Below are positions 1 through 12,194 of a stretch of 64,000 nt of DNA, one piece after another. The notes beneath the pieces were generated by a model, which was not told where the DNA came from, did no database searches, and was given only the letters and a program-made list of their open reading frames with translations. How positions within the stretch are numbered: position 1 is the first letter of the stretch; each line of letters starts with the position of its first letter. Source of the stretch: Oscheius dolichura (taxonomy: Eukaryota > Nematoda > Chromadorea > Rhabditida > Rhabditidae). The stretch covers positions 2,232,001-2,296,000 of the forward strand of contig OW051497.1 of NCBI GenBank assembly GCA_932521035.1, read 5' to 3'. The translations under genes and the position numbers were made by a program.

Positions 1-1092
1 GGGGAACGAGAAGCCCGACCAGACGAAAGGGGGAAGGAGATAATAGACCAGACGAGAGCGGCTGCCGGTGACAAAGGGGATGAGGAGAAGAGACATGCCG
101 ATGAAATGCTCTGCAGCTCTAACAGTGATAGACTTTGGACCCCCACGCACCGTTTACCCATCCCCACTCGTTTCTCTGAGTCACACGACCATGACCAACC
201 CTCCTTCTCAGCTGAATACAAAGGAGGATGTTCAAAACAGAGCACTTTTTATCTGTGAACATAAAAAACACGAAATATTCTTTTTAATTTTTCGCTACTC
301 AGCCAAGATGATATAGACAGTAAAGGAAAACATAGCAATGACGAAGAGGGCAATCATAATCCAAATGGTTATCTGAAAGTAGCATTTTTGGAGCATAAAG
401 GGAAAGAATGTTTGTATGTAGCAAAAAGCGAAAGTACTTACATTGCAGCAATTGAACACAAAGCGGGTCCTGCCTCCCCTGAAAGTTAAAGGTTTCAGTT
501 CAGTATTCTTAAATAGTACCAATTATGTGGGAGACGGTCCCTCTTGCGAAGAATAGGCTGGTTCCTTCGTCGTGCCATGGTCGGTCAGGCTGGGGACGAG
601 CTATGTTGTTTTTACGGGTAGAAAGGGCCGGACACGAAAAACTAGCCAGGGGAGGCCCCGCCCAGTCGAAAGTTCTCTCTGTCGGAGCTGAGTACTTATT
701 GATTTACCCAGCCCAATTGCTTCAGGAGGATTACTACTTTCGTAATATCAGTGTTGCGTCTGTGTCGTACAGCGTGTAAACCCTCTGCTCTGCTCTTATA
801 TAAAAGGTAGCCTACCTCGCAATTCAGTTCGGACCTGTTGACCCCGCGCAGCCGTCGCCCAGTGAAAAAAGCAACCAATAATTTTTTACCGTTCTCCGGG
901 TCCCTGCTCTTTGTTTTTGTTAGAGATGATGTGCGGGCTGAGGGGGGATAAACTGACCATCTGACTCATTTGTATTCGCGAGTACAGGGACGGCTGATCG
1001 TTTTCTCCTCTTTCCCGCAAAATGTCCTTTTGTTTTGATTATAATTTGCTTCCCTGTCTCGATTAGTCATCATTTTAGCTAGTGAAAGATCA
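1..1092. other. No supported gene
   Basis: I see only short open frames without splice-supported neighbours or recognisable domains. The stretch lies upstream of the kinase-like gene and may include its promoter, but I recognise no TATA box close to its start codon. Confidence 0.4.
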
Positions 1093-2459
1093 ATGGATCA
1101 GCAAGCCTTCTCTGCTTGCTCTTCCCATTTAGAGGAACAAGCCCCAGTGACTGTAAAAGATGTTTACATTGAGCTTCCTCATCGGAATTTTACCCTTAAT
1201 CCACAAGAAGGGTTAGTTTGTTTTCCTATTCATTCCATATAACGTTTAGAGACATTATAACTTGCTCAAAAGGCACGTATAAAGTTGGATCCTTATTGGG
1301 ATCAGGCGGCTATGCAATAGTAAGTTTTTTTCTGTTTTGAAGAGCATCTTTGCAGGTCAACCAAGCTGTCAGCACAACCGGCCTTGCTGTTGCCCTCAAA
1401 ACGGCCAAAACTATCGCAAGAGATCACGTCGTTACCAAGGCAGCGGTAGGGACAGATTCCAGCCTAATATACGAAGTTTCAGTTCACTGAGGAAATAAAT
1501 GCTCTGAATGCTGTCATGGAGGAGAAACAGCTGAATATTGTTGAGATCCTCGACGTTTCCCTGTCTAAATGCTGTCTTGTAATGGAGTTTTGCAATCTTG
1601 GAAGTCTCGAGGAATTGGTTAGTGGACCGAGGCACTACAATTGGGGCCGCGACGAGGCCGGAGCATTTACCGTTCTCCGCGGTCTTCTACATGACCTACA
1701 ATACCTTCAGAGAATTAAAATCATCCACAGGTTGGCCCGACGTCTTGCTTATTTTCCTTTTTTTACAGAAACCTTAGCTGTACCAATATTTTGCTCAACG
1801 GGGAGCTCCGTAACGCCAATTTTGTGGCGAAAATAGCCGATTTCGGAATAGCACACGTCATCAAAGAAGGTAACCATCACGTTTTGTTTTTCCATAGATT
1901 TTTCTACTTACAGACGTTGAGATACGCACCACGCGATGCTTCCCCTACCCCTACTGTGCCCCCGAAAGCTTCAACGTGAATCTGCCAAGGGATTACAGCG
2001 TAACTACTTCGATATTCCTTTCCTTCAGATGGATATTTGGGCATCGTGTATTATATGCTCTGCGGGGATTCTTCTATTGCGCGCTTCTCCGCGAGTTATA
2101 AAGACGAGGCTCTGATCAACTTGATAGGCCTTGCCTATCTCGTGAGTTTTTCTATCTTCAATGACTACGTATATAATAGGTAAGCCGATATCCTCATGTC
2201 AGCGTTATGAAAGAAATTGTTCGACGAACTATTGTATTTGACCCCCGTAACCGTTGGTCTCTCCACAATATGCTCGAACTCGTGTGAGTGCTTTACTTCT
2301 ACATGTTTGGAAATGTCATATTGCAGAATGGTACGAGGTTACTACGAGGAAACCAATAAAGCCAGGGTCCTCCGTAATCCTCGGCCTCGATTTGTTGTCT
2401 GCCAGACCAGAGTTGCTTACACAATCATCCCGCCTAATTTCTCAAAGAAACCGGAATGA
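1093..2459 (+). CDS. Protein kinase-like protein with altered catalytic loop (predicted pseudokinase)
   Basis: Eight or nine exons separated by introns of about 30-45 nt give one continuous kinase fold. Landmarks in order: glycine loop GSGGYAIV, the ATP lysine in VALK, a catalytic loop reading HRNLSCTN where active kinases have HRDLKPEN, an intact DFG in ADFGIAH, the APE motif in YCAPESF, and the closing arginine in DPRNRWSL. The start was chosen because the ATG at 1093 opens an exon that splices in frame (intron 1212-1249) into the glycine loop. The catalytic aspartate is asparagine and the following lysine is serine, so phosphotransfer is doubtful while ATP binding may remain. The last exon adds a basic tail of about 45 residues. 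I cannot assign a kinase family or partner. Confidence 0.8.
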
Positions 2460-4210
2460 TTTCGGTTTAACAAAATTCCTCCTTTCCTAACATTCAGAAT
2501 GAAATGCCCAAGATTTTGTTCCGATTTCCAATTGTCAATCTCTAGTTTCCCTTCTACGTTATCCTCTAGTCTGAGTAATTTTTGCCTATCCCGGTTCCCG
2601 GATCCAGTTAACTTCGTGTCTGTTGATTGAATTTTTCAATTGGTGGAAAAAAACAGAATTTACAAACCAAGAAAACAGGGAAGTAAAAGAGTGAAGTAGG
2701 CGGCAAAGACTAACGCTGTAAGCGAATCTTTGGTCCGGTGTTCCCAGAAAGGTGCTCGCTTTATGCTACAGGTACACGGGAGGAAGCTGCCGAATATGTG
2801 CAATGGGGGCGTCTTGTGTTTTAAGTGACTAGGCAGACGCCGTTTGAGGAGAGCGGAGACTATTTACCGCCCAGTAATGCGGTACTGTAAAGCAAAGAGA
2901 GACACTGTACACTGGGGAGGGACAGTTTCGAGAAGCTAGAACAGCATTCTAATGGTGACGGACCTGTTTTTTTGCCATTGTTAGTGCCATTACAAATCAA
3001 GGTAATCCTGAGAAGCCCACACTATTATCCCTTCTCAGTTTAGTTAATATACCTTTGATACTTTCGATGAGTTCGTGACATTTAGGTCTCTGTCCTTTCA
3101 TCGTTGCGGGGGATATTTGACTCACTTTTATTTACGACTTCCCGTAGCTCCCCGTGCCGGGTCCTACCGTTCTTTCGAAAACAGGGGCATAGAAGATCAA
3201 CCAAATAACATGTTGTTCACTACGAATGTTTTCTGGAAGCAGGGGGAAGCAAACGAAAAGCGGTAAACAAGGTGGCAGGCAAAGGAAAGCGGAATAGGTT
3301 ACTGTAGGAATGATGTTTGGGATTGATAAGGAGTGGTTGATGTCAGATAGGGAATCTGAGACTCTCTAGCTTTGATCGGAAGAGCCTATCAACAGTTTCC
3401 CCGCTCCCTCCTCTATTTGTCCAGATGCTCCCTTCCGCTCCAGTTGAGAAGAGTATTTCGGGATCAAACTTTGTCGAAGACACCGACAAAGCATGCCGTC
3501 GCCTGTCACCGATGGTGAGCAACGCGTTTTTTCATTAGCCGACTCACCCAGAGGTTGTCTGGGTTGAAAGAGGGGGATGTGTACTATGGAGTCGAAAGAT
3601 TGTAGAGAGGGACCTTTCTGTTGAAGTAAATTCCTCGACTGTTCAACCTTCTGGGGGCTTTTCATGGAATAACTTAGAGAAGGGAAGCGATTTCGGTATT
3701 GTCGCTGCCTGGGGCATGTTAAAAGTTTTTTGGGGCACGAGAGGTGGCCTGCAGACGGCTGGGTAGGATTTCGCAAACCGTCTGGCTCACGTCATAGAAA
3801 CGTTGCAAGGTCCTGTCCGGGAAATCGAGCCAAAAGGGCAAAGAGGGGCCGCCGCGGCTTCGCACTTTGCTCCTCGTCGCTTACAGTAATTCTTTTTAGG
3901 GAAGGAAGGCTCCCAAACACACATTCGTTCACCTTCCGGACAGTCGTTTCTTAAATTCCTAGAACAATGTGTCTCCCCCGGCTGTTGCAAGACAACTGAC
4001 TGCATTTCCGAGAAATGGGGCTAGCCGTCGCTCCTTTCCATGCCTGGTCAAATGATAAAATCAAGGAATCCACAAAGACCCTCTCTTGTCTCCGGAAGTT
4101 ATTCCCCATCTCCTGATACTGTAGTTAGGAGCAGCGAGGAGCCGCCCTCGGGGGGCGGGGCCACCCTGGGCGGAGTTTTAACGGCGCCTGGTTTCCATTT
4201 TACTCTGGTT
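2460..4210. other. No supported gene
   Basis: Open frames on both strands here (for example 3366-3776 minus) lack domains and splice context. Base composition is mixed and I see no long repeat. Confidence 0.4.
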
Positions 4211-4432
4211 CCTGCTGCCCGCCTGCTCCTCTCGACTGTCCGTTTCTTCTATTAAGTGAGTTCCTTGGGATTACCTCTGACCCCTGTACATAAACCCCTT
4301 ACCAGTCCAAAAGAAGAATCTCAATAATCCCCCACCCTCCATATACACATCTTATATATTTTTTGCCTAATTGCCTTGCCTAACACATATGCACTTCATT
4401 AAAGGGAACTAACCCCTGGGGAACTCACTGAC
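4211..4432 (+). repeat. 222-bp direct duplication, copy 1
   Basis: This stretch recurs at 4830-5051 with about two substitutions in 222 bases. It starts in a possible exon end (CTGCTGCCCGCC), crosses a perfect splice-donor-like GTGAGT and continues into intron-like sequence. The two copies are 619 bases apart and the sequence between them is not duplicated. Confidence 0.9.
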
Positions 4433-4461
4433 TATTTATATAGTCAACTGGAAATTTCAGG

Positions 4462-5181
4462 ACGGTTCTCAAGCTGAAGAATTGGAAGAGGTTCTTCTAC
4501 CTTCGCCCCGTTGGTGTCTCTGCTTCCTGCAAAGTCTCGTAGGAAGAATCCGCGCGGACAAGGAGGAATACAAACTCGAGGAGAAAGTGAGTTTTCTGTA
4601 GTACCTAGATAAAGTGGCTTTGATACATTTCCAACTAGTCTCCATTAGTTGGAACTGCATCCAAAGTCACTTGAGAAATAAATTGGGAAACTCACTGGCC
4701 ATCTTGTCATACTGTACATGTAGATGGCTTCTTCATGAGGCGGTGCATCAAAGGCCTGGTGCCGAACTATTCTGGAGATTCTGCATTGCAGAATGGTACC
4801 TCACTACGAACTGTTCAAGGAAGACGGCCCCTGCTGCCCGCCTGCTCCTCTCGACTGTCCGTTTCTTCTATTAAGTGAGTTCCTTGGGATTACCCCTGAC
4901 CCCTGTACATAAACCCCCTACCAGTCCAAAAGAAGAATCTCAATAATCCCCCACCCTCCATATACACATCTTATATATTTTTTGCCTAATTGCCTTGCCT
5001 AACACATATGCACTTCATTAAAGGGAACTAACCCCTGGGGAACTCACTGACCTGATGGTCATCTTGAGGTTTCAGGAATGGTGACAACGACGGCGCGGCA
5101 GCTGACCTCAGCGAGGCGTGGTACACAAACTGCTTGAGGATCAACACCTTCAGGAGAATAAACAACCCAAGGAGTCATGCC
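4462..5181 (+). CDS. Possible spliced gene across the duplication, unrecognised
   Basis: After each 222-bp copy there is a good acceptor: ...AAATTTCAG before 4462 and ...GAGGTTTCAG before about 5076. The second opens an exon that runs in frame from the duplicated donor and ends at TAA near 5181, with a C-terminus close to INNPRSHA. The first opens an acidic exon in one frame and a basic one in another, so the true frame is unsettled. No domain recognised. A minor resemblance of the sequence at 4790 (acceptor then AATGGTAC) to the last exon of the upstream kinase-like gene is too short to interpret. Gene start not found. Confidence 0.3.
4830..5051 (+). repeat. 222-bp direct duplication, copy 2
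   Basis: Near-identical to 4211-4432 (about two mismatches seen by eye). The copy again carries the GTGAGT donor and pyrimidine-rich intron-like tail, so duplication may have copied an exon end and its intron. Confidence 0.9.
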
Positions 5182-5421
5182 TAAAGCTGAGTTTCTATTC
5201 ATTTTGAACCTTCATGCTAACCTGTTACATCTACTCACACGTCTTTAGTTGTTAGTAGAGTATAAGGTTGGCAAGACCTTCGGAAATAGTAGATCTCAGT
5301 TCATTTTGCGGTTTCAGATGAACGAGGACAGATTTGGCGGTGATAGACGCGACACCTCGACTGATAGGAGACCCGGATATCCAGAACATCCGTACCAAAC
5401 CGGCTAAGTTTCATTTCTCAG

Positions 5422-6000
5422 TTAAGCACGCCTCCCCTTGTGCAGTATTTCAGGATAAACCCTGTTTTTCAAAAGCACCAACCTAGCTGCTTCTGGGAAA
5501 CGTGGGCTACCCCGCAACTGTTCCGCGAAATCCTTGGGGGTTTCACTCAACTTTAGCATCTTTTTCGACATCCTCCTCCTTTGTGGCTGGCACCATCCAG
5601 AGAAATTGAGGTCATGGAAGAAGCAGCCAGCACCCGTTTCAAACGGCTTATCATCCATGTACTTACTGACCTGGAAGGGCAGCGCGGCCAGCTTGTGCCG
5701 AGTCATCAACACCTGGCATGGGAGACGCTTCGCGACCCTGTTTGTTTGTTTTTCTCGAGGCTTCGAGGGAGAAACGACATTTGAATTGGTCGAAAACATT
5801 CTATCGGGGGTCGGCAGAGATATTCTTTTCGCGAAAATTTCAAATACGTTTCCAGGAACTCGATAAACTTCGCTGCTTGCTGTGCCCCTCCATTCCGATA
5901 ATGAAGACAGAGACCTCCTTTCTTCTTTCTTCAACCAGATAAACGTCATAATCACATCGTTCTGTATCGTAGTATCGTGTATTCTTAATAAACGCTCCAA
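5422..6000 (-). CDS. Uncertain open frame of 192 codons
   Basis: This is the longest uninterrupted minus-strand frame in the first 9 kb. It has no recognisable domain, signal peptide or transmembrane segment, and a competing plus-strand frame (from about 5611) overlaps it. No repeat explains it. It may be an exon of a real gene or chance. Confidence 0.2.
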   Translation of the reverse strand: MERLLRIHDTTIQNDVIMTFIWLKKEERRSLSSLSEWRGTASSEVYRVPGNVFEIFAKRISLPTPDRMFSTNSNVVSPSKPREKQTNRVAKRLPCQVLMTRHKLAALPFQVSKYMDDKPFETGAGCFFHDLNFSGWCQPQRRRMSKKMLKLSETPKDFAEQLRGSPRFPEAARLVLLKNRVYPEILHKGRRA

Positions 6001-6399
6001 ATTGCATTAGTTACACTGAAGAATTACAGAGAAACGAATATAAGTGTTATCTGCTTCTTCGCTGTGCACTTCGTCTTGGTCTTCAGAGAAGGGACGTATT
6101 CACAGAGTTTCAAAGCCATGTTACTACAGCCCTTTGATGGCCCCAGTTGGAATCCGTTCCTGGGGGAATCTACTTGCCACTACCTGCCTCATTTCCTGTT
6201 CGGTCGTCAGAAAGAGGGATGTTTGCATCCGCCAGTTACAAACGAATCTGCCAAACCTGCCACATAGTATCGAGTGCAGAACCAACTTAGAGTTATTTAT
6301 ACTAGGTGCTTAATCGAATAGGCATGGCCTCGTGTATATGAAATTACCCTGGGAAGCTGAACGAACTGTCCTAAGGCCCAATTGTTCGCCCTGGGAGGG

Positions 6400-6850
6400 C
6401 TTGCAACCGGCGCGCGGTTTGCTCTACCCACATGGCAAACTTCAGCGTCTGCACAAAATGAGTTTTCAATTAGTTAGGGCTAAAATGATAGGGTTTTATT
6501 AAAGTGGTTGGTAAGAACAGATTTTTTACAATATTTAGACATCATTTTGTCAGGAATTCCATGTTATCGGGCAGAGAACGGACCGGACACAAGTTTAACT
6601 GTCATTATCTCGGTTATAGCCTGGCTTCTGGGAAAATAAATTATCTTTTTAGAATCAGCATAAAATTGTTTACAATTTGGTATATCATAGCCCTGAATTC
6701 GTGAAAGTAGGTGAAAAAATCTCATTTTTGATGGCAAGGCTACCCCCTTGCAAGAAAAATTGGGCATTTCTGTCATGACGTCATTTTAGGTTGAGAGATA
6801 CACCATTCGAAAGAGAATCAAAAGTTTCCTAGAAATGTGAATTTTTAGAT
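6400..6850 (+). repeat. Dispersed repeat family A, copy 1
   Basis: Contains a GC-rich start (CGGCGCGCGGTTT near 6410), then about 250 bases later ATCAGCATAAAATTG, then ATGGCAAGGCTACCCCC and an ACACCATTCGA motif. The same order and spacing recur at 30430-30890 and 35600-36060. Its GC-rich head, read on the minus strand, faintly resembles tRNA boxes. Confidence 0.65.
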
Positions 6851-7110
6851 TGAGGGGATCGTTCTGGTCCAAATTATCTTCGAAGAAGGAGCAGCGAATG
6901 TGTCTGTAGTTTGTAACCTGTTTAGCGTTCTTTCCTTCTTGCCTCCTGGTAGATTTTGGTCTTACTTGACATGTATATTAAGTGAAATTGATTTTGCAAA
7001 AGAAAGCGCAGGTGTCAGACGGAAAGCGAGGCAATTTTGAGTGGAAGCTGCTTTGCTACCTATTCGGTTAGCTTTGGCCGAGAGCATTCTGACCACTCTC
7101 TGACAGAACG

Positions 7111-8090
7111 ATGGTGCTCGCTTCCTTGCTCTTCTGTGTAGTCTTAGCCGTGACCTGGTCACATTCCAACAGGTAGTTTTCCCAGAATCTCCAACCAAAA
7201 AAAGACTTTTTAGCTCAACCCCAAAGATTTTCTACATGCAAGTGTCTGGAGTCTTCAACAATCCTTTCCTTCTGGAAACTAAGGCTTTATGTGCTTCTCG
7301 AGGATTTTTAAAGTCTACCTTTGTATCGGAGAAAGAATTGGGGCAGCTCCCTCCACTTGCTTCCTCTTTGGTCACTCAACTGCCACCGACTGGAATTAGA
7401 TTTCGCTTCTCTAATAGCTCTAATGGTATCGTTTCCCCAATTTATACAGAATTGTTTAGCTTCCTCTAAAACCAGTAATGGGAGCTCTGGGCTGTCTCTG
7501 AAAGAGGATAATCTGATCCTGAGAAACTATAGAGGATATGCCGTTTCTAAAAGACATTGGGTCAGTCCTTCTTCGTTATTATTACCCTAGAATTTCAGGA
7601 ATTCAATGGGCAGCCAGTGTGGCAAGGATTCGTTTATGAAAGGGAGATGCAGGTTCCAAAAGTACTCGTAACTCTCGATAACGAAGTTTTCTTGGTAAGG
7701 CCTCTCTGACTTCTTAAAGTAACAACTCTTCAGTTCCACGCTACAAGCCATACAGTAAACACAACACTTTATGAGCTCAAATCTTTCGATAATGCTCAAT
7801 CATGGCTAAAAGAACAAATCGGCAGGATGAAGATCTGGTCATTTCCTTCCTTGATAGATCTGTTTTCCGAAGGAAAATTGAGCTCAAACTTGTTCACTAA
7901 AGAAATTTTAAGACACATCAAGGTAAGGAATTCTTATCGAGGTCCAGATTCAATTTAGACGTCACACCCTTCATTAGACCTCTGGAAAGTCCTTCAAACG
8001 TCTAGATTCAAAGTCATTGGGTGCCTGGAAAAGATTTCGGGACGCTTTGTCTCACTGGTTCTTGCTATCCACGCTGATTTCCACCCTTAG
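7111..8090 (+). CDS. Secreted or membrane-anchored protein, unrecognised family
   Basis: The ATG at 7111 begins a hydrophobic leader (MVLASLLFCVVLAV then TWSHSN) typical of a signal peptide, interrupted by an intron after the leader. Later exons are well supported: 7599 onward (EFNGQPVWQGFVYER), an exon starting FHATSHTVNTTLYELKSF, and a final exon from about 7957 ending at TAG 8088-8090. One join near 7370-7450 is unresolved because a shift of frame is needed there. I recognise no domain. The next gene starts only about 20 bases beyond the stop, which suggests an operon or a shared transcription unit. Confidence 0.55.
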
Positions 8091-8110
8091 AAGAAAAAGA
8101 AGAAGAAGCA

Positions 8111-8695
8111 ATGCCCTCGTTTGTAAAAAGACTCGGCTACTAGTAACTGATCCTTCCATAAATTATTTCCTGTTCATTATGCTCTTCAATTTTTCTTTTT
8201 TCTCTTCAAACTTGAAAATGCAGTCAAGGCCTACTTCGCGAGGAAGGTAAGTGCTTCTCGCCAACTGTTGGACAGAAAGCTTTCAGTCAATTCCCGTCTA
8301 CCGGACCAGGGATCTGGCCTACACTGTCTTCGAAGGGTACATCCTCACGGACGTCAGCAGATACAACTCTGCAAAAGTCAAGAACCTTCTGGCCAATGAA
8401 CGCCAATACAGCGAGACGGTGGGTAAATACCCCTAATTCTTTTGTATGGTTTATAAATGAGAATGAACATTTTCAGGCGATATGGAGAAAAGTGGAGCAG
8501 TTCGAGACACTCTACAGGGCTATGTTCCACTGGTGGAGCTACGACGGGGTGAAGCTCCACTTGAAGGCTTTCCGTCTCAGCATGGCAAGGGAGAAGTTCT
8601 ACCTCGTGACATATGATGAAACAATGGCACTATTCGACGCAGCACACAAATGCTTCATAAAAAAGCTGCGCAGAAGAAAGCTATCGAGTACATGA
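8111..8695 (+). CDS. Unrecognised protein, closely following the previous gene
   Basis: The ATG at 8111 lies 20 bases after the upstream stop. Exons join in frame: MPSFVKRLGYY, QGLLREEE, then ESFQSIPVYRTRDLAYTVF and, after an intron ending at 8476, AIWRKVEQFETLYRAMFHWW to a stop at 8695. Aromatic-rich, basic C-terminus, no signal peptide. One intron is about 29 nt, very short even for this window. A second frame stays open past 8695 (to about 8756), so the C-terminus could differ. Function unknown. Confidence 0.5.
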
Positions 8696-9027
8696 AGACC
8701 GCCACTACCGCCAGGCCAAAGCCGTGGAATCCTATGATAAAATTCATCAACCCCTAACTCATACCCCTTTGTCGAAACAGACGCTTGCTTTTCTGGTCGC
8801 AACGACCTCGCCGTCTCTTGTTCCTTTTCTGAATAAATCTCTAGACAGAATGGGGAGGTTTTCTTCTACTAGCGGGAGCCAATACCTGCTAGGTTACAGG
8901 GCTACTGGGGATTCCTCTAATTCTGCGTGTGTAACATGAAAGCTTGTAATTATATGATAACGGTTAACTTTGACACCAACGAAGTCTTTGCAACTGCACT
9001 TTTATTAGATTATTACAGTAACCGGCT

Positions 9028-11635
9028 CTAGCAGAGATTGCAGGACTTCGCACAGGTTGCCTTTCTGTAGTCGACCGTGTAGAAAGAGTTTGTGCAGAAG
9101 CCATTGGCAACGAATCCGGGACAGCTGAAATATTTCGTTTTCAACGAGATAAATGACCCACCTGGCATTTGTATCAACACAAGTAGCAGCAGTGCAGAGG
9201 TTACACGCCTTGGGGCAGTATTGTTTTCTCTGGTCAATGGTGTAGAAGTTATTAGTACAGAAGCCTTGAGCTATCCATCCAGCACAGCTGAACATTGAAT
9301 TAATTAGAAGTGACGGGTAACTCACTTGGCGTCGTCTTGACAATTTGCAAGAGGAGAAGGACCAGGAGCAGGAACGGGATCCGGACTGGGGGCGCCACTA
9401 ACTAAACCCAGAAAATAGTCCGGTATGGTTATATTTATAATTAATTAGAAACGCTTATTATTTCATAATTTGTACAGACAACAACCCTCCACCCTTATTA
9501 AGCCCTAGATTTTAAAAGCGACGGCGATTTTTTCGATTTCTTCTTGTAGGCGGGGGACGAGTTCTCACCTCTAATGTATTTACTAGAATAAGGATAAGAA
9601 TAAAAATAAAGGGAGAAAGAGTTCCCTGCCTGTCTTGTATTGGATAGTAAAGGTGGTGTAGTAGTAGCGATTGAAGCTAACAATAGGAGTAGGATTCAGG
9701 TTGCTGGTGAACTCCTGATTCAGGGAGGTGTCACAACAAATTCTGAATGCCCTTCTCTACTAGCTACTCCATTTTCCACCTAGGGTTGGTTGCTTGTTGA
9801 GATTGAGTCTTGATTTCGATGCCGTTGAAGGGGCAGCCATAATTGCACTGAGTATTGAAAGAGGAGGTAATCTTCACGACGATTCTTTGCCCAGCGGGAG
9901 CCTAAACATTCAACCTTTTGAAGAAGCCTGGCTGTTGTACCGTAAGCCAGTGGTTGCACATTGTGAAGACGTCTCTGGTGTCCTTGTTATTATTCTGATC
10001 CCCAAAGCTGAATTGCTTTGTTTGCCAGTCGGCCGTAGCTGTCAGGGTCTCTCCACATCCGGGAGGCTTAATTATTTTTGTTCGATTATGTGGTGGGCAG
10101 CTTACTCTTTGGTCGCAGAGATTTCCTGCATAGCCGGCTGGGCAGATGCATGTGGCGCAATTTTGGCGGGGATTCGGCACTCCTCCATTCTGACATCTTG
10201 TTGAGGAGGAGGCGCATTGAGCTGAAGGCATTCATTATAGAAAAGGATGGATTGTGTGTGGTACCTGTGCAGCCATAGTGATCGTTGATATTCTTCAGAT
10301 CGTAGAAAGTGGTCAAAGATCCTCCCATAGTGTTGGTGTATTGAGTATCTCTGGCAACCATGGCCAAGGTATTCGAGTTAATAGCAAAGGCGTTAGCGGG
10401 GTAGTGCATCTGTAGATGAAGTGTAAAGGGTACTGTTTAATCACTCACATCACTTCCGTACTCGTATGGAACATAGTTGGTACTTTCACTCGCTGTCAGC
10501 TTGGGGAAGTTGGCGGCAAAATTTTGGGGCTGAAAACTCCAGGTAATCATAATTTAGAAGGCCTGCCTGGATAGCAGCTTGATTGATGGTGACGAAGCTA
10601 TCTCTGTCAGATCTCATTTGAGTGTGGTATATTCCCAGAGCATGAGAGAATTCGTGGACTGCTGTTCCTATCTAGGTTTCAACATTCATTTGACAGTTGG
10701 ATAGGCACATACCACTTCACAGCCAGTTCCGAGGGAAAGAGACTGTTCTCCACCAGACATGCCAACGTTTGAGAAGCAGCCGTTTCCAGGGAATACCTGA
10801 TAAATGATCCGTGAGGAAGTTGCAACCTCTCACCTTGACTCTATTAGCGGCAGTTGGGCTCTGCACAAAATTAACACAGGTGTTCTGCGTGATGAGAGCA
10901 TGGGCAGCGGTTACAGAATTTCTCACTCTAGTACCTAGCAAAATATATTGGAAAAGCTCTAGCAGTCACATACTGAGAGCAGCGTCAAAGTAGTAATAGA
11001 CAGTGTTTCCGGTCCATTTCCTGAAGACAGTCGAAGCTTGTCGCTTTCTTCTAGTCGAATTGTTGTCATCGTCGCTGTCATCGTCATCAAGGTGACTTTC
11101 CATCACATCCAATTGCTCACTAAAATCACAAAGTTGATAATAGAGTGAATATCCTACTCGGTGAAGTGCATATCTCCCTGGAACATGTATTCAGAAGTTC
11201 CTTCCAGGTCGTTTCTTTCGAAGAGATTCACAGTCTCCACTCCAGCTGGCTTCTCTGGAGTAATTTGAGGGATTTCCTAGGTTTTCCTTTATTTTTGAAA
11301 GAACAAGTCTCCTACAGCTATTTTCTTCTCGACTTCTTCTTGCTCTTTTTGCTGTTTCTGCATTCTCCTTGGGGAAGACGCTTTCCTGTTCATCTTATTT
11401 TGCATTCTGTCTTGCATCCTCTTCAGGCGGTCTCCTCTAGCGGTCAAATTAACGTGGAGATTCTGAATCGATGTTTCCTTTCTGTTAAAATAGTTACCTC
11501 TTCTAAGTTGTGACGAGCAGTGGAGTTGAGCCTCCTCCTCATCCCTCTCTGGTCTCTCCCAGTGCCACCGCGTTGAAATCCTTCATAAGAAGCAGCTGCT
11601 GCAAGAGCCAGGAATCCAAGTAAGAGAATATTCAT
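9028..11635 (-). CDS. Astacin metalloprotease, EGF-CUB-ShKT-ShKT type
   Basis: Secreted zinc endopeptidase of the nematode NAS family, acting outside the cell on matrix or cuticle substrates. In order: signal peptide from MNILLLGFLALAAAA at 11635; prosegment with FQGD, the aspartate-switch motif; a furin-like RRKR; catalytic domain with zinc motif HEFSHALGIYH (about 10660-10620) and Met-turn SDVMHYP; EGF-like domain (CPAGYAGNLC); CUB domain (GCGETLTA... GCPFNGIEIK... ICCDTSLNQ); a proline-rich linker; and two six-cysteine ShKT domains, the last ending KSCNLC at the stop 9028-9030. This order matches the small C. elegans subgroup with EGF, CUB and ShKT (NAS-31/32 as I recall). All catalytic residues are present, so it is probably active. 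An intron in the CUB domain is 39 nt, a multiple of three with an in-frame stop. The join between CUB and linker (9410-9620) is unresolved. Confidence 0.9.
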
Positions 11636-12194
11636 CCTGAAATCTACTAGTTAAACTACTTCGGCTGCTAAAAAGCGTTGTCAAGTAACGACAGCCATAT
11701 TTTATAGCCAGTGAAAGTTTGTGATTAAACAGCTTACCATTATGAGGGATGCGCGGGTGGCTACTGAACTAATACCAAAAGTTGAATAGGACCGCCAGGC
11801 ACAGCTTAGAACGAAGAGATTCAATTGTATTTACTCTATTCGGTAAAAAATAAGGCCACTTGTTTGTAAAAGGATGAGCAATTGTATAAAGTAGGTTGAC
11901 TCATGCTGTTTTAGGAGAAGCTGGAAAGAATCTACAGCAGTGAATCAACACGGCTCACCTGAACAAATCTCCAGGAACAGTCATGCCCAGATTGCTAGTT
12001 TTCCATTTTAGTTTTTTGCCTTCCCATTCCTCAATGGGACGTCGTTATATTCCAAATAGCCAATAACACCCAACAGGGAGCTCTGTGGTTATTGTAACCG
12101 TAGCAAGAATCTCAATATCATCTCAGGAATTTTCGCACATGTCGTTTTAAATGTTTCAAATATCCTAGTCTCAATCTCAATCTCAAAAATCCTA
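11636..12194. other. Divergent intergenic region
   Basis: Separates the minus-strand astacin from the plus-strand IQ/AAA gene, so it should hold both promoters. No long open frame or clear repeat; a short CTCAATCTCAATCTCAA run lies at about 12170-12186. Confidence 0.4.

Noticed and set aside
5422-6000. 192-codon minus-strand open frame as a certain gene
   Set aside because: No domain or splice context; competing plus-strand frame. Listed only at low confidence.
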